Below, piece after piece: positions 27,529-36,701 of a stretch of DNA of 64,000 bases. The DNA is from Kordiimonas sp. SCSIO 12610 (GTDB taxonomy: Bacteria > Pseudomonadota > Alphaproteobacteria > Sphingomonadales > Kordiimonadaceae). The stretch is from the NCBI RefSeq assembly GCF_024398015.1, contig NZ_CP073747.1, forward strand, positions 2,415,001 to 2,479,000, in the 5' to 3' direction. Numbering within the stretch: the stretch's first letter is position 1; each line of letters starts with the position of its first letter. The notes beneath the pieces are model-generated. The model saw only the letters and a program-made list of their open reading frames with translations. It did no database searches and was not told where the DNA came from. The position numbers and the translations under genes were made by a program.

Positions 27529-29046
27529 TTAGTCGTCTTCGCGTTCTTTTTCCAACTGCAGTGGAATATGAGCCGTACGTCCACGTACATTCACCAGAAG
27601 AAGAACACGTTCACGACCACGCTCGCGTGCATCTTCGATTGCAGCCGCGACATCAGCAGGCGTTTCAATCTCATTCTGATTAACGCGCAGGATCACAAAA
27701 CCTGGGCGAATCTGCGAACGAGCTGCCTGGCTTCTGCGCGCTACACGAAGAACAACAACACCGTCAACATCATCTTCGATACGGAAACGACGACGAATAT
27801 CACCAGTGATCCGTCCTAGCTCCATTCCTTCAACAAGCTCACGGTCACCGCGACCCTCGTTGTCGTCATCACCGTTACCCGCTGGAGCATCGTTATCATC
27901 GTCAGTTTCTTCACGCTCACCCGTGATCACTTCCAAAGTTTTACGTTCGCCATTGCGAACAACAACAACATCTACAGGTTTACCAACAGTAGTTCTGCGG
28001 ACAGCACGAACAAGCTCGTTGCTTGTCGTAATTTTCTTACCGTCCCATTCAACGATTACGTCCTGGATTTCAACACCAGACTTGTCAGCCGGGCCGTCAG
28101 GTGTAATTTCACTGATCAACGCGCCTTCTGTAATATCAAGTCCAAGGTCTTCCGCGTCATCTTCGCTGAGCGTTGTGATGGCTACGCCAAGGAAACCACG
28201 GACAACACGGCCATTTTCGCGAATTTGTGCGATGAAACGGCTGGCATCATTTGAAGGGATTGAGAAGCCCAAACCAACACTACCACCAGTTGGCGAAAAG
28301 ATCGCTGTGTTCACACCGATCACTTCACCTTCCATATTGAAAAGTGGTCCACCAGAGTTCCCTTTATTAATGGCTGCATCTGTCTGGATAAACTCAACTT
28401 CGCCATCACCATTGATCTGACGGTTTCGCGCTGAAAGGATACCAGCGGAAACAGAGTTTTGCTGACCAAATGGGTTACCAATTGCCAAAAGCCAATCACC
28501 AACACGCTCAGCGTCGCTATTACCCCATTTGACAAATGGAAACTTACCGCCATTTTCGATTTTCAAGAGCGCTAGATCGCTTAGTTTGTCGCGGCCAATA
28601 AGCTCCGCTTGATATTCTTCACCTTCATTAGTGATAACAGTGATCTCATCCGCGCCTTCAATTACATGGTTGTTTGTGACCACGTAACCGTCTGCATCGA
28701 TAATGAAACCAGATCCTAATGATCGTGCCTGACGAGGCTCAGCTTCCTGTTCTTCAAAACGATCGCGGAATTGATCCCACAAATCGCCAAACGGCGTACC
28801 TTCTGGTGCCTGTGGCAAGCGACGGTTGCCTCTGCGGCGCTCAATTGTTTGAACTGTCGAAATATTCACAACAGCAGGCTGAAGTTTTTCTACAAGGTCT
28901 GCAAAGCTCTCAGGTGCGCCCTTCGCAAAGAGCGGTTGATATGAAAGAGCTACCGCACCTAAAACAAGCATTCCAGCCATTAAGACACGCAACATTAATG
29001 TCTTTTGGGGCTGTCGCTGTTTTGCTTTTACTTTAATGGTGCTCAC
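27529..29046 (-). CDS. degP: DegP/HtrA family periplasmic serine protease
   Basis: Quality-control protease and chaperone of the envelope. GTG start with AGGAG seven bases upstream. The 505 residues show an N-terminal signal/anchor (about 16-40), the trypsin-like domain with triad motifs TNNHVIEG, DLALLKIE and GNSGGPLFN, and two PDZ domains (about 275-365 and 410-495) joined by a very acidic Asp/Asn/Gly linker (DDDNDAPAGNGDDDNEGRGD). Lies downstream of hflC on the same strand, a common alphaproteobacterial order, but with a terminator between. Confidence 0.94.
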   Translation of the reverse strand: MSTIKVKAKQRQPQKTLMLRVLMAGMLVLGAVALSYQPLFAKGAPESFADLVEKLQPAVVNISTVQTIERRRGNRRLPQAPEGTPFGDLWDQFRDRFEEQEAEPRQARSLGSGFIIDADGYVVTNNHVIEGADEITVITNEGEEYQAELIGRDKLSDLALLKIENGGKFPFVKWGNSDAERVGDWLLAIGNPFGQQNSVSAGILSARNRQINGDGEVEFIQTDAAINKGNSGGPLFNMEGEVIGVNTAIFSPTGGSVGLGFSIPSNDASRFIAQIRENGRVVRGFLGVAITTLSEDDAEDLGLDITEGALISEITPDGPADKSGVEIQDVIVEWDGKKITTSNELVRAVRRTTVGKPVDVVVVRNGERKTLEVITGEREETDDDNDAPAGNGDDDNEGRGDRELVEGMELGRITGDIRRRFRIEDDVDGVVVLRVARRSQAARSQIRPGFVILRVNQNEIETPADVAAAIEDARERGRERVLLLVNVRGRTAHIPLQLEKEREDD

Positions 29047-29261
29047 GCACTTACTCCTTTTATATTTTTATTATCCATTACTAAAAGTTGGCCTGTTTCA
29101 TCTAATGAACAAAGAGGGGATTTCACTAGATATCAACTATCGCATCATTATTACGCCGCGCGGTCAAGTTTCAGTTTTGTCCTTTGCGGCAAATTGTTTC
29201 ACGCCTGCGATAAGACGTACAATTTATGTCTATAAAACACTTCTGATAAACAGACTATATA

Positions 29262-29298
29262 TAAAGAAGGGGCACGCTAACTACACAAAGCATGCCCC
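29262..29298 (-). terminator. hflKC rho-independent terminator
   Basis: On the minus strand GGGGCATGC (29298-29290) pairs with GCGTGCCCC (29277-29269) over a 12-nt loop, complete only with a U-G wobble in this orientation, and is followed by TTCTTTAT. It separates hflC from degP; the rest of the 275-bp gap shows no ORF I would support. Confidence 0.8.
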
Positions 29299-29321
29299 CA
29301 ATCACAATTTAAAGTGATGAT

Positions 29322-30185
29322 TTACTTACCGTCATCGACAAACAATTTGAAGAATTCACTATCTGGCGATAGCACCAAAGTTGTGTCGTCCTTACCGAGT
29401 GATTTTCTGTAAGCTTGCATTGTCCGGTAAAATTCAAAGAAATCTTTGTCTTTTCCATATGCATCAGCGAAAATCTTAACAGCCTGACCATCTGCTTCAC
29501 CACGAATTGTTTGTGATTGACGTTCTGCATCAGCCACTAATTCAGCAACACGGCGATCAGCTTCCGCCTTGATTTTCACGGCATCACGACGACCGGATGC
29601 GCGCTTTTCTTCGGCTTCTCTTTGGCGCTCAGTTTCCATACGAGCAAAAATCGCCTCGCTGTTCTGCTGAGGGAGGTCAACTCTTTTCAAACGCACATCA
29701 ACAACCTCAAGCCCGAAAGATGCAGCACGCTGGTTTGTGAGTTCGCTAATTTTACGCATCAGTGCCGCACGCTCGCCAGAAACGATTGACCCCATGACTT
29801 CATTCGCAAGCACCTGTCTTACAGTTGATTCCATCGCATCCTCAAGTAACCGGGCAGCCGTGCGCTCATCGCGAGCAGCCTGAAAACGCTTGAGCGGATC
29901 ACTAATACGGTACCGAGCAAAACTATCGACCAAAATACGCCGCTGGTCACTCGCTAGAACTTCTTGTGGTCGGATATCAAGGCTTAAAATTCGCTTATCT
30001 AAATAGATGACCTGCTGAAGACCTGGAATTTTAAAATGTAACCCTGGTTCACGGATCACATCTTTTGGTTCACCAAATTGAACAACAATCGCCTGTTCAC
30101 GTTCGCTGACAATGAACATGCTACTAAAGAAAACAAACAAGCCGATGAAAAGAACAACGATTCCACTGATTACCTTTGCATTCAT
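29322..30185 (-). CDS. hflC: HflC, SPFH-domain regulator of FtsH
   Basis: Inner-membrane protein that with HflK forms a periplasmic cage around FtsH protease. The 287 residues begin with a single membrane helix (about 5-25), followed by the SPFH/band 7 domain (VSEREQAIVVQFGEPKDVIREPGLHFKIP) and a long charged helix (RQREAEEKRASGRRDAVKIKAEADRR). It follows hflK by 3 bp. Confidence 0.96.
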   Translation of the reverse strand: MNAKVISGIVVLFIGLFVFFSSMFIVSEREQAIVVQFGEPKDVIREPGLHFKIPGLQQVIYLDKRILSLDIRPQEVLASDQRRILVDSFARYRISDPLKRFQAARDERTAARLLEDAMESTVRQVLANEVMGSIVSGERAALMRKISELTNQRAASFGLEVVDVRLKRVDLPQQNSEAIFARMETERQREAEEKRASGRRDAVKIKAEADRRVAELVADAERQSQTIRGEADGQAVKIFADAYGKDKDFFEFYRTMQAYRKSLGKDDTTLVLSPDSEFFKLFVDDGK

Positions 30186-30188
30186 GAT

Positions 30189-31286
30189 CTAGTTCCCTTC
30201 GCCTTGCTGTTTCTTCTTAATTTCATTGATTGGAAGATAAGGAACAACTCCTGATCCGGCATTGCCGTCCAAAATAACTTTATCCATACCAGCGAGAATG
30301 TTTTCCATGGTCTCTAGGTATATACGTTTTTTCGTTACATCTTTTGCCTGAACATATTCATTGTAAACAGATGTAAACCTAGCTGCTTCACCTTGTGCGC
30401 CAGCAACAGTTGTAGCACGATAAGCCTCTGCTAGCTGAACAAGGCGCTCCGCCTCACCTTCAGCTTGTCGAACTTTCTGATTGCGGTAAGCTTCCGCTTC
30501 ATTCTGGAAACGCTGCTGATCCGCTTCAGCTTTCTGTACATCGAGGAAAGCATCTTTCACCTCTTCAGGCGCTTGCGATTCGATAATCTGAACACGCAGG
30601 ATATCAACACCGGCACCGTAATCATTAAGGGTTGATTGAATAATTCGAATAGCTTCTTCTTCAATCTGACCACGAGCAGTTGTAATGATTGGCGTAATTT
30701 GATTTTTACCAACGATTTCACGCATGGCGCTTTCGGAAACAGATTTAATCGTACCGTCAGGATCCTGCATATTGAAAAGATAGTCACGCAAGCTACCAAT
30801 TCGCCAAACAACGTTGAAACGAACGTCAACTATGTTTTCATCCTGTGTAAGCATTAGGCTTTCGTCACGCCCTGAGCCAGCTTGCAAACGACGACCACGT
30901 GTGTCCTGAACACGACGGTTACCAACTGATATTTGCTTTTCATCAGTTACACCGCGAATTTCAACCGTTTCTATTGGATAGGGAAAGTGCCAATGCGCAC
31001 CAGGCTCGGTTTGATCAACAAATTTCCCAAACCTAAGCACAACAGCTTGTTCATTCGGATCCACGAAATAAATACCCGTGGCCAGCCAGAGCGCTAAAGC
31101 CGCAAGCGCTATGATAGAAAAACTGCCTTTTCCACCAGGCAAAACTGTTTTCAGTTGATCCTGACCCTTTTTGATAAACTCATCGATTTGTGGTGGTTCG
31201 CCGCCCCCACCACGACGAGGGCCGCCGCCATTGTTGCCCCAAGGATTATTGGGGCGGTTACCGTTATTGTCGTTTTGCCAAGGCAT
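30189..31286 (-). CDS. hflK: HflK, SPFH-domain regulator of FtsH
   Basis: Partner of HflC. The 365 residues start with a cytoplasmic Asn/Gly/Pro-rich tail (about 1-35), one membrane helix (about 55-75), the SPFH domain starting VDPNEQAVVLRFGKFVDQTEPGAHW and a helical stretch DQQRFQNEAEAYRNQKVRQA. First gene of hflKC; divergent from mrp with about 170 bp between. Confidence 0.96.
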   Translation of the reverse strand: MPWQNDNNGNRPNNPWGNNGGGPRRGGGGEPPQIDEFIKKGQDQLKTVLPGGKGSFSIIALAALALWLATGIYFVDPNEQAVVLRFGKFVDQTEPGAHWHFPYPIETVEIRGVTDEKQISVGNRRVQDTRGRRLQAGSGRDESLMLTQDENIVDVRFNVVWRIGSLRDYLFNMQDPDGTIKSVSESAMREIVGKNQITPIITTARGQIEEEAIRIIQSTLNDYGAGVDILRVQIIESQAPEEVKDAFLDVQKAEADQQRFQNEAEAYRNQKVRQAEGEAERLVQLAEAYRATTVAGAQGEAARFTSVYNEYVQAKDVTKKRIYLETMENILAGMDKVILDGNAGSGVVPYLPINEIKKKQQGEGN

Positions 31287-31458
31287 ACTGAGGATCTCCC
31301 TATGATCTCTTAACCAGTGTCTTCTATCATCATGAAGTCAAATTACCGCACAGACAAAAGAAAGACAGTGTTTTATTATTCTATATATGGTAGCCCCCCC
31401 TTACCTGCAATGGAATATACGTATTTTTTGACTTCTTACGAGAATTAGAGACTAATCG

Positions 31459-32547
31459 ATGACAAACCTCAGCCAAGCCTTGATCGAAAATGCCCTCAGT
31501 GAGATAGAACACCCTGTAACTGGCCAGTCCCTGAAAGCTTCGGGTACACTCAGTGCGATTATCATCGATAAAGGACAAATTGGGATTATTCTTGATTTTG
31601 GCGATATGCCGATATCTTCAATTGAAGGCACAAAAGGTTCAATCGAGGATATACGGTCCCGCGTTGAAAAAACTGTTTCGAATTTAGAAGGTGTGGACGC
31701 CGTTAACGTTGTCGTAACAGCAAGCAAAGCAAATAAACCAACACCTGCAAGCAAACCACAAACACCGCCGCCACCAACACCCGTGGAAATCCCCGGTGTT
31801 AATCATGTTGTTGCTGTCGCAAGTGGAAAAGGCGGCGTTGGTAAGTCAACAACATCGATTAACCTTGCCCTCGCCCTCCGCGACCAACGGTTAAAGGTCG
31901 GGATTATGGACGCTGATATATTTGGCCCATCACTTCCTACACTTGTTGGCCTCGATGACCGTCCTGAAATAGTAAATGGTGTTATCCAACCCCTTCAGAA
32001 ATACGGGCTCAAAATTATGTCCATCGGCTTTTTAATTGACGTCGATCAGCCTATCGTTTGGCGCGGACCACGGGTAATGGGTGCCGTGCAGCAACTTTTA
32101 AAGGATGTAGCCTGGGGCCCATTGGATGTATTAATTGTTGATATGCCGCCTGGAACCGGCGACGTACAGTTATCGATGGTTCAAAACGCACCTTTAAGTG
32201 GTGCTGTCATTGTTTCAACACCACAAGACCTTGCCCTAATCGACGCGCGCAAGGGACTTGCAATGTTTAGAAAGGTCGATGTGCCAATCATCGGTATCAT
32301 CGAAAACATGAGCAGCTTTATCTGCCCGAGTTGCGGTGAAGAAAGCCATATTTTCGGCCATGGCGGTGCAGAAGACGCAGCAAAATTACTCGATGCAACG
32401 TTTTTAGGGGCAATACCACTCCATATGGATATTCGTGCCCTTTCTGACGCTGGAACCCCTGTTGTCGTCACAGCACCTGATGGTCCGCACGCTGACATAT
32501 ACAGGAACATCGCGAAAGAAATAGGCCAAACATTGGTCCTAAACTAA
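31459..32547 (+). CDS. mrp: Mrp/ApbC iron-sulfur cluster carrier ATPase
   Basis: Cytosolic P-loop ATPase that holds and transfers [4Fe-4S] clusters. The 362 residues comprise an N-terminal MIP18/DUF59 domain (about 1-85), a Pro-rich linker, and the ATPase with deviant Walker A SGKGGVGKSTTSINLALAL, DADIFGPSLP, DMPPGTGDVQL and the cluster-binding pair in CPSCGEESHIFG. Convergent with folA, whose stop lies two bases away. Confidence 0.95.
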   Translation: MTNLSQALIENALSEIEHPVTGQSLKASGTLSAIIIDKGQIGIILDFGDMPISSIEGTKGSIEDIRSRVEKTVSNLEGVDAVNVVVTASKANKPTPASKPQTPPPPTPVEIPGVNHVVAVASGKGGVGKSTTSINLALALRDQRLKVGIMDADIFGPSLPTLVGLDDRPEIVNGVIQPLQKYGLKIMSIGFLIDVDQPIVWRGPRVMGAVQQLLKDVAWGPLDVLIVDMPPGTGDVQLSMVQNAPLSGAVIVSTPQDLALIDARKGLAMFRKVDVPIIGIIENMSSFICPSCGEESHIFGHGGAEDAAKLLDATFLGAIPLHMDIRALSDAGTPVVVTAPDGPHADIYRNIAKEIGQTLVLN

Positions 32548-32548
32548 C

Positions 32549-33046
32549 CTAGGAAATACGGTCGTAATTGATAAAGGCGTGGGCGGGGCGACCATCCACG
32601 CTTTTGTGGCTTTCTCGTGCGGTTTCCCGCCAAATAGATTGGTCAATTTTTGGGAAAAACGCATCCCCTTCGGTCTCGAGACTAATTTCGGTAATATACA
32701 GCCTGTCAGCCAGCGGCAAGGCTTCCTTATAAACCTGTCCGCCGCCAATGATCATTATTTCATCAACCGCTTCGGGTAAGCGCCGAGCAAGCTCTATAGC
32801 GTCCGATAAACTAGATGCGTTGGTGACACCATCGGCATGCCAACCCTTATTACGAGTAATCACTATATTAGTACGACCAGGAAGCGGTCTGCCGATCGAT
32901 TCAAATGTTTTGCGACCCATAATTATAGGTTTAGAAAGCGTGATTGATTTAAAATGCTTTAAATCCGCAGGAAGATGCCAAGGCATTTGGTTATTAAGTC
33001 CAATGACATTATTTGATGCCATAGCAGCAATACACGATATTTTCAT
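32549..33046 (-). CDS. folA: Dihydrofolate reductase
   Basis: NADPH-dependent reduction of dihydrofolate. The ATG at 33046 gives 165 residues starting MKISCIAAMASNNVIGLNNQMPW, the normal DHFR N terminus; a TTG two codons upstream is ignored. Also seen are LPADLKHFKSIT (acidic residue in the substrate site), IMGRKTFESIGRPLPGR and IMIIGGGQVYKEAL. Together with thyA it forms the thymidylate cycle, but a histidine kinase gene is placed between them. Confidence 0.95.
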   Translation of the reverse strand: MKISCIAAMASNNVIGLNNQMPWHLPADLKHFKSITLSKPIIMGRKTFESIGRPLPGRTNIVITRNKGWHADGVTNASSLSDAIELARRLPEAVDEIMIIGGGQVYKEALPLADRLYITEISLETEGDAFFPKIDQSIWRETARESHKSVDGRPAHAFINYDRIS

Positions 33047-33073
33047 ACCCAAACCGTTACCATTTGAAATTAA

Positions 33074-34867
33074 TCAGATCATCATATCGTCATTATCAGC
33101 TGACGATGCTTCTTCCAATGGTAAATGTACAAAAATTGTAGTCCCCACGTCAGTTTGGCTCTTAACCGATATCGTTCCACCCATTTTAACGATCAATTCA
33201 TGACAAATGGCCAGCCCCAGGCCTACCCCGCCGTGCTTGCGCGTTAGCGCAGCATCAATCTGAGTAAATCTTTGGAATAGAAGCGATTGTTTATCTTCCG
33301 GTATTCCTATTCCTGTATCACTGACTTCAATGACATAGCCCGGCTTTATCCCATCCACCTCTATGGGCTTCGGATAAATCTTAACATCAATATGGCCTTG
33401 ATCTGTAAATTTGATCGAATTGGAAACGAGGTTAATAATGATTTGTTTGAGTCGTAGGTCGTCGCCGACTATTGGCTGGGGCAATTCATCAGACAAGGTC
33501 AGGTTTAAAGCGATATTTTTCTCTGTAAATTGTGGTGTTACCAGTGATTTTACATTATCGAGCAAATCACTTGGATAAACTTCATGATTTTCGATCTGAA
33601 GCTGATTTGCCTCCAGTTTTGCCAAATCAAGGATATCATTGATCAGACCAAGAAGATGCGATCCACTGGCGTGAATATCATTCGAATATTCAACGTACCG
33701 TTCATCACCAAGTGGCCCTATAACCTGATCTTTCAATATCTGAGAGAAACCCAAAATTGCATTCAATGGTGTTCGAAGTTCATGGCTCATGGTAGCCAGA
33801 AATTCTGACTTTGCATGACTGGCAGCTTCCGCAGATTCGCGCGCCTTCGAAAGGTCTAAATTCAAGTCTTGTAAGACTTCATAATGTTCTGCCAGTTCAT
33901 CATTTGCTTTTTGTAAGGCCCGTGTTCTTCTATCAATTATCGCACTTACCCTGCGTGTTCGCTCTGATTGTGACCAAACGATATAATACACAAGTCCTGT
34001 AAGAATTACGCATACAAACAAAGCGACTTGCACTCTGAAATGATCGGTTTCGAATATCTCCTCCGTCGACCAAGCGACCGCATTCCATACCTGAGACCCG
34101 AATTGAAATGAATGAACTGATATAAAATAGTCATCATAATCTGCGCTATCATCAAAATCTGATATTGCAGCATCCAGTTCAACTTCTTCGCCGTTCGGTA
34201 ATTTCAGGATACTACTGAGTTGCAAATCCATATCAGCAAATCGTTTCACCTGTTTAAGGTCATTTAAAATCTCTCTGGCATCAAGAATTTGAATAGAGAA
34301 ATCCTTGTTTCTTTCTCCTGCAAGCGAAGACACGATTAGAACATAACCGCCGCCACTAAATTCTTTTAAAACCCCATCGGGTAAGGGAACGGCCGCCGAT
34401 GCCCGATTTAGCAATGAATTATTTATGAGCGCTCCAAAAATATCAGAAGTATTAATTTGCTCCAACAGCACCGCTTGGTCAAAATCACCCGCAGAACTCC
34501 AAACCTGTTCAAAAATAAAGTCGCTGGAATTTTCCTGAGACTCTCGATTTAGAAAGGCGATAAACTTACGATACCTGCTCAATCCAGAAAAATTGTTAAT
34601 CAAATAGGAAAACTGATTAGCTTTCAGCTTTGTCATTTCCGATTCAGGTCGTAGTTCCTGATCAAGGTCTGAAGAATTCTGATAAATCCTCAGCAGATCA
34701 TCACTCGAGGCTATCGCTTGCTGAATTCTACTATGGAACCTATCAATCATACTTTCGGCGCGTGCTTCAAACTGTGCAAACGCCTCTTCATGCGAAATAA
34801 TATCTGCTTCCCGCGTCACAGACCAGGTGACGACAAAACCAACAAACAAAGTCAAGAGCGACGGCAA
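33074..34867 (-). CDS. Hybrid-less sensor histidine kinase with CHASE-like domain
   Basis: Membrane sensor kinase. From the TTG at 34867 there are 597 residues: a first helix at the very start, a periplasmic CHASE-like region (about 25-275, with FHSRIQQAIASSDDLLRIY), a second helix (about 279-298), a coiled coil, the HisKA box FLATMSHELRTPLN with phospho-acceptor His near 362, N box NLVSNSIKF, G1 DTGIGIP and G2 GGVGLGLA. The frame stays open back to the thyA stop, so the true start may be the CTG at 34900, which has GGAG eight bases upstream and supplies a basic segment before the helix. No response regulator is nearby. Confidence 0.88.
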   Translation of the reverse strand: MPSLLTLFVGFVVTWSVTREADIISHEEAFAQFEARAESMIDRFHSRIQQAIASSDDLLRIYQNSSDLDQELRPESEMTKLKANQFSYLINNFSGLSRYRKFIAFLNRESQENSSDFIFEQVWSSAGDFDQAVLLEQINTSDIFGALINNSLLNRASAAVPLPDGVLKEFSGGGYVLIVSSLAGERNKDFSIQILDAREILNDLKQVKRFADMDLQLSSILKLPNGEEVELDAAISDFDDSADYDDYFISVHSFQFGSQVWNAVAWSTEEIFETDHFRVQVALFVCVILTGLVYYIVWSQSERTRRVSAIIDRRTRALQKANDELAEHYEVLQDLNLDLSKARESAEAASHAKSEFLATMSHELRTPLNAILGFSQILKDQVIGPLGDERYVEYSNDIHASGSHLLGLINDILDLAKLEANQLQIENHEVYPSDLLDNVKSLVTPQFTEKNIALNLTLSDELPQPIVGDDLRLKQIIINLVSNSIKFTDQGHIDVKIYPKPIEVDGIKPGYVIEVSDTGIGIPEDKQSLLFQRFTQIDAALTRKHGGVGLGLAICHELIVKMGGTISVKSQTDVGTTIFVHLPLEEASSADNDDMMI

Positions 34868-34927
34868 GACCCGCTTAATATTTTCATTGTTTGATGACAG
34901 AGGACAAGCTCCACAAATATAAAGTTT

Positions 34928-35722
34928 CTAGACAGCGACAACCCCTTTGATATGAGGATGTGCTTGGTAATTCAAAATCTGGATATCTTCATATGTGAAT
35001 GCAAATAAATCATTAACATCTTGATTTAATTTCAATTCAGGTAAGTCAAATGGTATGCGCGATAACTGCAAATCGGCTTGATCAATATGATTGCTGTATA
35101 AATGAGCGTCGCCAAAGGTATGCACAAAATCACCAACCCCCAGGCCACAAGCTTGCGCAATCATATGGGTCAGCAATGCATAAGATGCGATATTGAAGGG
35201 CACTCCTAAAAACACATCTGCGCTTCGTTGGTAAAGCTGACAAGACAATTTGCCCTCTGCAACGTAAAACTGGAACAAACAATGACATGGAGGCAAAGCC
35301 ATGTGATCAACGTCTGCAACATTCCATGCAGATACAATTAAACGGCGGCTTTCAGGCGTATTTTTGATTTGGTGGAGCAAATTGGTGATTTGATCGACCT
35401 TTTCACCGTTCGGGGTGGGCCAACTGCGCCATTGATGGCCGTACACTGGCCCAAGGTCGCCATTTTCGTCCGCCCATTCATCCCAAATCTTCACACCATT
35501 TTCTCTTAGGTATCCGATATTTGTATCGCCTTTTAAGAACCAAAGAAGCTCATGAACAATCGATTTTAGGTGAAGTTTCTTGGTCGTAACGAGTGGAAAC
35601 CCATCATTGAGGTTAAATCGCATCTGATGGCCGAAAACACTATAAGTTCCCGTTCCTGTCCGATCCCCTCTAAAAACGCCTTCGCGTCTAATTCTCTCTA
35701 AAAGCTCATGATATTGTTGCAC
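34928..35722 (-). CDS. thyA: Thymidylate synthase
   Basis: Methylates dUMP to dTMP using methylenetetrahydrofolate. The GTG at 35722 is chosen: GGGAG lies seven bases upstream and the product starts [15 protein letters not shown], giving 264 residues, the same as E. coli ThyA; an upstream GTG would add eight residues. Motifs seen: [40 protein letters not shown] with the nucleophile Cys, [20 protein letters not shown]. First of thyA-kinase-folA on the minus strand. Confidence 0.96.
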   Translation of the reverse strand: MQQYHELLERIRREGVFRGDRTGTGTYSVFGHQMRFNLNDGFPLVTTKKLHLKSIVHELLWFLKGDTNIGYLRENGVKIWDEWADENGDLGPVYGHQWRSWPTPNGEKVDQITNLLHQIKNTPESRRLIVSAWNVADVDHMALPPCHCLFQFYVAEGKLSCQLYQRSADVFLGVPFNIASYALLTHMIAQACGLGVGDFVHTFGDAHLYSNHIDQADLQLSRIPFDLPELKLNQDVNDLFAFTYEDIQILNYQAHPHIKGVVAV

Positions 35723-35784
35723 AAAGTCACTCCCTGAAAACTGCACTTTATTTCTATAGGGTCTTCGGTCATGGAGCGCAAGAA

Positions 35785-35811
35785 AATGGCTATGAATTTC
35801 ATAGTGCCATT
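35785..35811. repeat. Inverted repeat between thyA and tmRNA gene
   Basis: AATGGCTATGA (35785-35795) pairs with TCATA-GT-GCCATT (35799-35811), an 11-bp stem with a 2-nt bulge and a 3-nt loop. It lies in the divergent region of thyA and ssrA, so it could be an operator for either. Confidence 0.4.
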
Positions 35812-35859
35812 ATTATTCGCGAAAATACTTTAATTTCATATCAGAATTTCTTATATGAG

Positions 35860-35943
35860 AGGTGCTGGTTTTCCAGCTATGGCGATAAACGGCGCAGTAA
35901 GTAAATAAGACGGACCCGGGGGCGGTACCCGGCACCTCCACCA
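35860..35943 (+). ncRNA. ssrA: Two-piece tmRNA, acceptor piece
   Basis: Alphaproteobacterial permuted ssrA places the 3' part first. This piece contains a stem GCTGG-TTTT-CCAGC (35864-35877), a T-arm-like stem CCGGG/CCCGG around loop GGCGGTA, and the acceptor strand CACCTCC followed by ACCA, so CCA is encoded (ends 35943). CACCTCC pairs over seven positions, one G-U, with GGGGGTG at the start of the coding piece. The 5' boundary is approximate. The T loop lacks the usual TTCRA sequence. Confidence 0.85.
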
Positions 35944-35972
35944 TAAAGAACCTACCTGTTTAGGGTTCTTTA
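35944..35972 (+). other. tmRNA intervening segment hairpin
   Basis: TAAAGAACC (35944-35952) and GGTTCTTTA (35964-35972) form a perfect 9-bp hairpin that joins the acceptor and coding pieces in the precursor and would be removed in maturation. Confidence 0.75.
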
Positions 35973-35976
35973 TGAT

Positions 35977-36172
35977 GGGGGTGAAATAGGATCGACGTGT
36001 ATTGAACAGTGTTAGCTTTTCGCTCGGGATGGTACCGCCGCGATGGACCAAATTTTTATAAATGCAAACGACAATGACGTCGAGTTCGCTGTTGCAGCGT
36101 AAGCTGTTCCAGTAAACACATTTATCAATTCCTGAGGATTGACGTCTTCAGGTGGGGGTTGGTCCACCTAGC
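35977..36172 (+). ncRNA. ssrA: Two-piece tmRNA, coding piece with ANDNDVEFAVAA tag
   Basis: Starts with GGGGGTGAAATAGGATCGACG, the conserved tmRNA 5' end. The tag reading frame at 36064-36102 gives ANDNDVEFAVAA and TAA; with the alanine carried by the RNA the appended tag is AANDNDVEFAVAA, close to known alphaproteobacterial tags and ending in the ClpX-recognised Ala-Ala. Downstream stems CCTGAGGA/TCTTCAGG (36131-36152) and GGTGG/CCACC (36151-36168) form the pseudoknot region. The 3' end is approximate. Trans-translation rescues stalled ribosomes and tags products for ClpXP, for which SspB is encoded 1.6 kb away. Confidence 0.9.
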
Positions 36173-36197
36173 AACAGAACGGACCATTTATTTAAAT

Positions 36198-36563
36198 TTA
36201 GCAGTATACATCCCTGCATTCGCAGTCATCTGCACCTAGTTCCAAGGCTCTAATCTGAACCAGAGTAAATGCAAAAGCTATATCTTCACGTGGTCGCCCC
36301 AAAATGACATAAAAAAATCGTATTACTGCATGTGCGGCAATATCGTTTTTATTATGATATTCTATCTCGCTGAATTCTGTGTTTGTTGAAATCCCGTATA
36401 TATTTTCAATATCTACAAGTATAGAATCTAAAACGCTTGGCTCTAATTGCGCAAATAGAAATATTAACTGTTTCATCATGTTCTGATACGAAAGTACAGT
36501 ACCCGAACATACGGCATGTACATTGTCTTTAGTGTCGTACGACACTGGTGTAATTATAGTCAT
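36198..36563 (-). CDS. Orphan 121-residue hypothetical protein
   Basis: GGGAG lies seven bases before the ATG, so the frame is probably translated. The product is mildly acidic, mixed helical, without signal peptide or membrane helix; it ends in a Cys-containing tail, GADDCECRDVYC. I recognise no domain. It stands alone between the tmRNA gene and a LuxR-type regulator transcribed in the same direction, 138 bp away, so it could be a target of that regulator, but that is position only. Confidence 0.5.
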   Translation of the reverse strand: MTIITPVSYDTKDNVHAVCSGTVLSYQNMMKQLIFLFAQLEPSVLDSILVDIENIYGISTNTEFSEIEYHNKNDIAAHAVIRFFYVILGRPREDIAFAFTLVQIRALELGADDCECRDVYC

Positions 36564-36701
36564 CAGAAGGCTCCCAATCTAACAAATCAGGAGCTAAGTC
36601 TCTACACCCCCAACCGTCTAATAGGAATGTAATCAGACTTTGAAGCGTTTTCCTATAGGCTGATCAGATAGGGTGAATTTGAGAAAGTAGCCAAAAACAC
36701 C

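Noticed and set aside
27806-28420. 204-residue plus-strand ORF opposite degP
   Set aside because: Ser/Pro/Thr-rich composition typical of an antisense shadow; degP on the other strand has full protease and PDZ motifs.
29047-29262. Gap before degP searched for a heat-shock or sigma-E type promoter
   Set aside because: No convincing match to either consensus could be read; TTGACC with a poor -10 was the best and is too weak to report.
35851-36051. Minus-strand 66-residue ORF across the tmRNA
   Set aside because: The region is explained by the permuted tmRNA on the plus strand.
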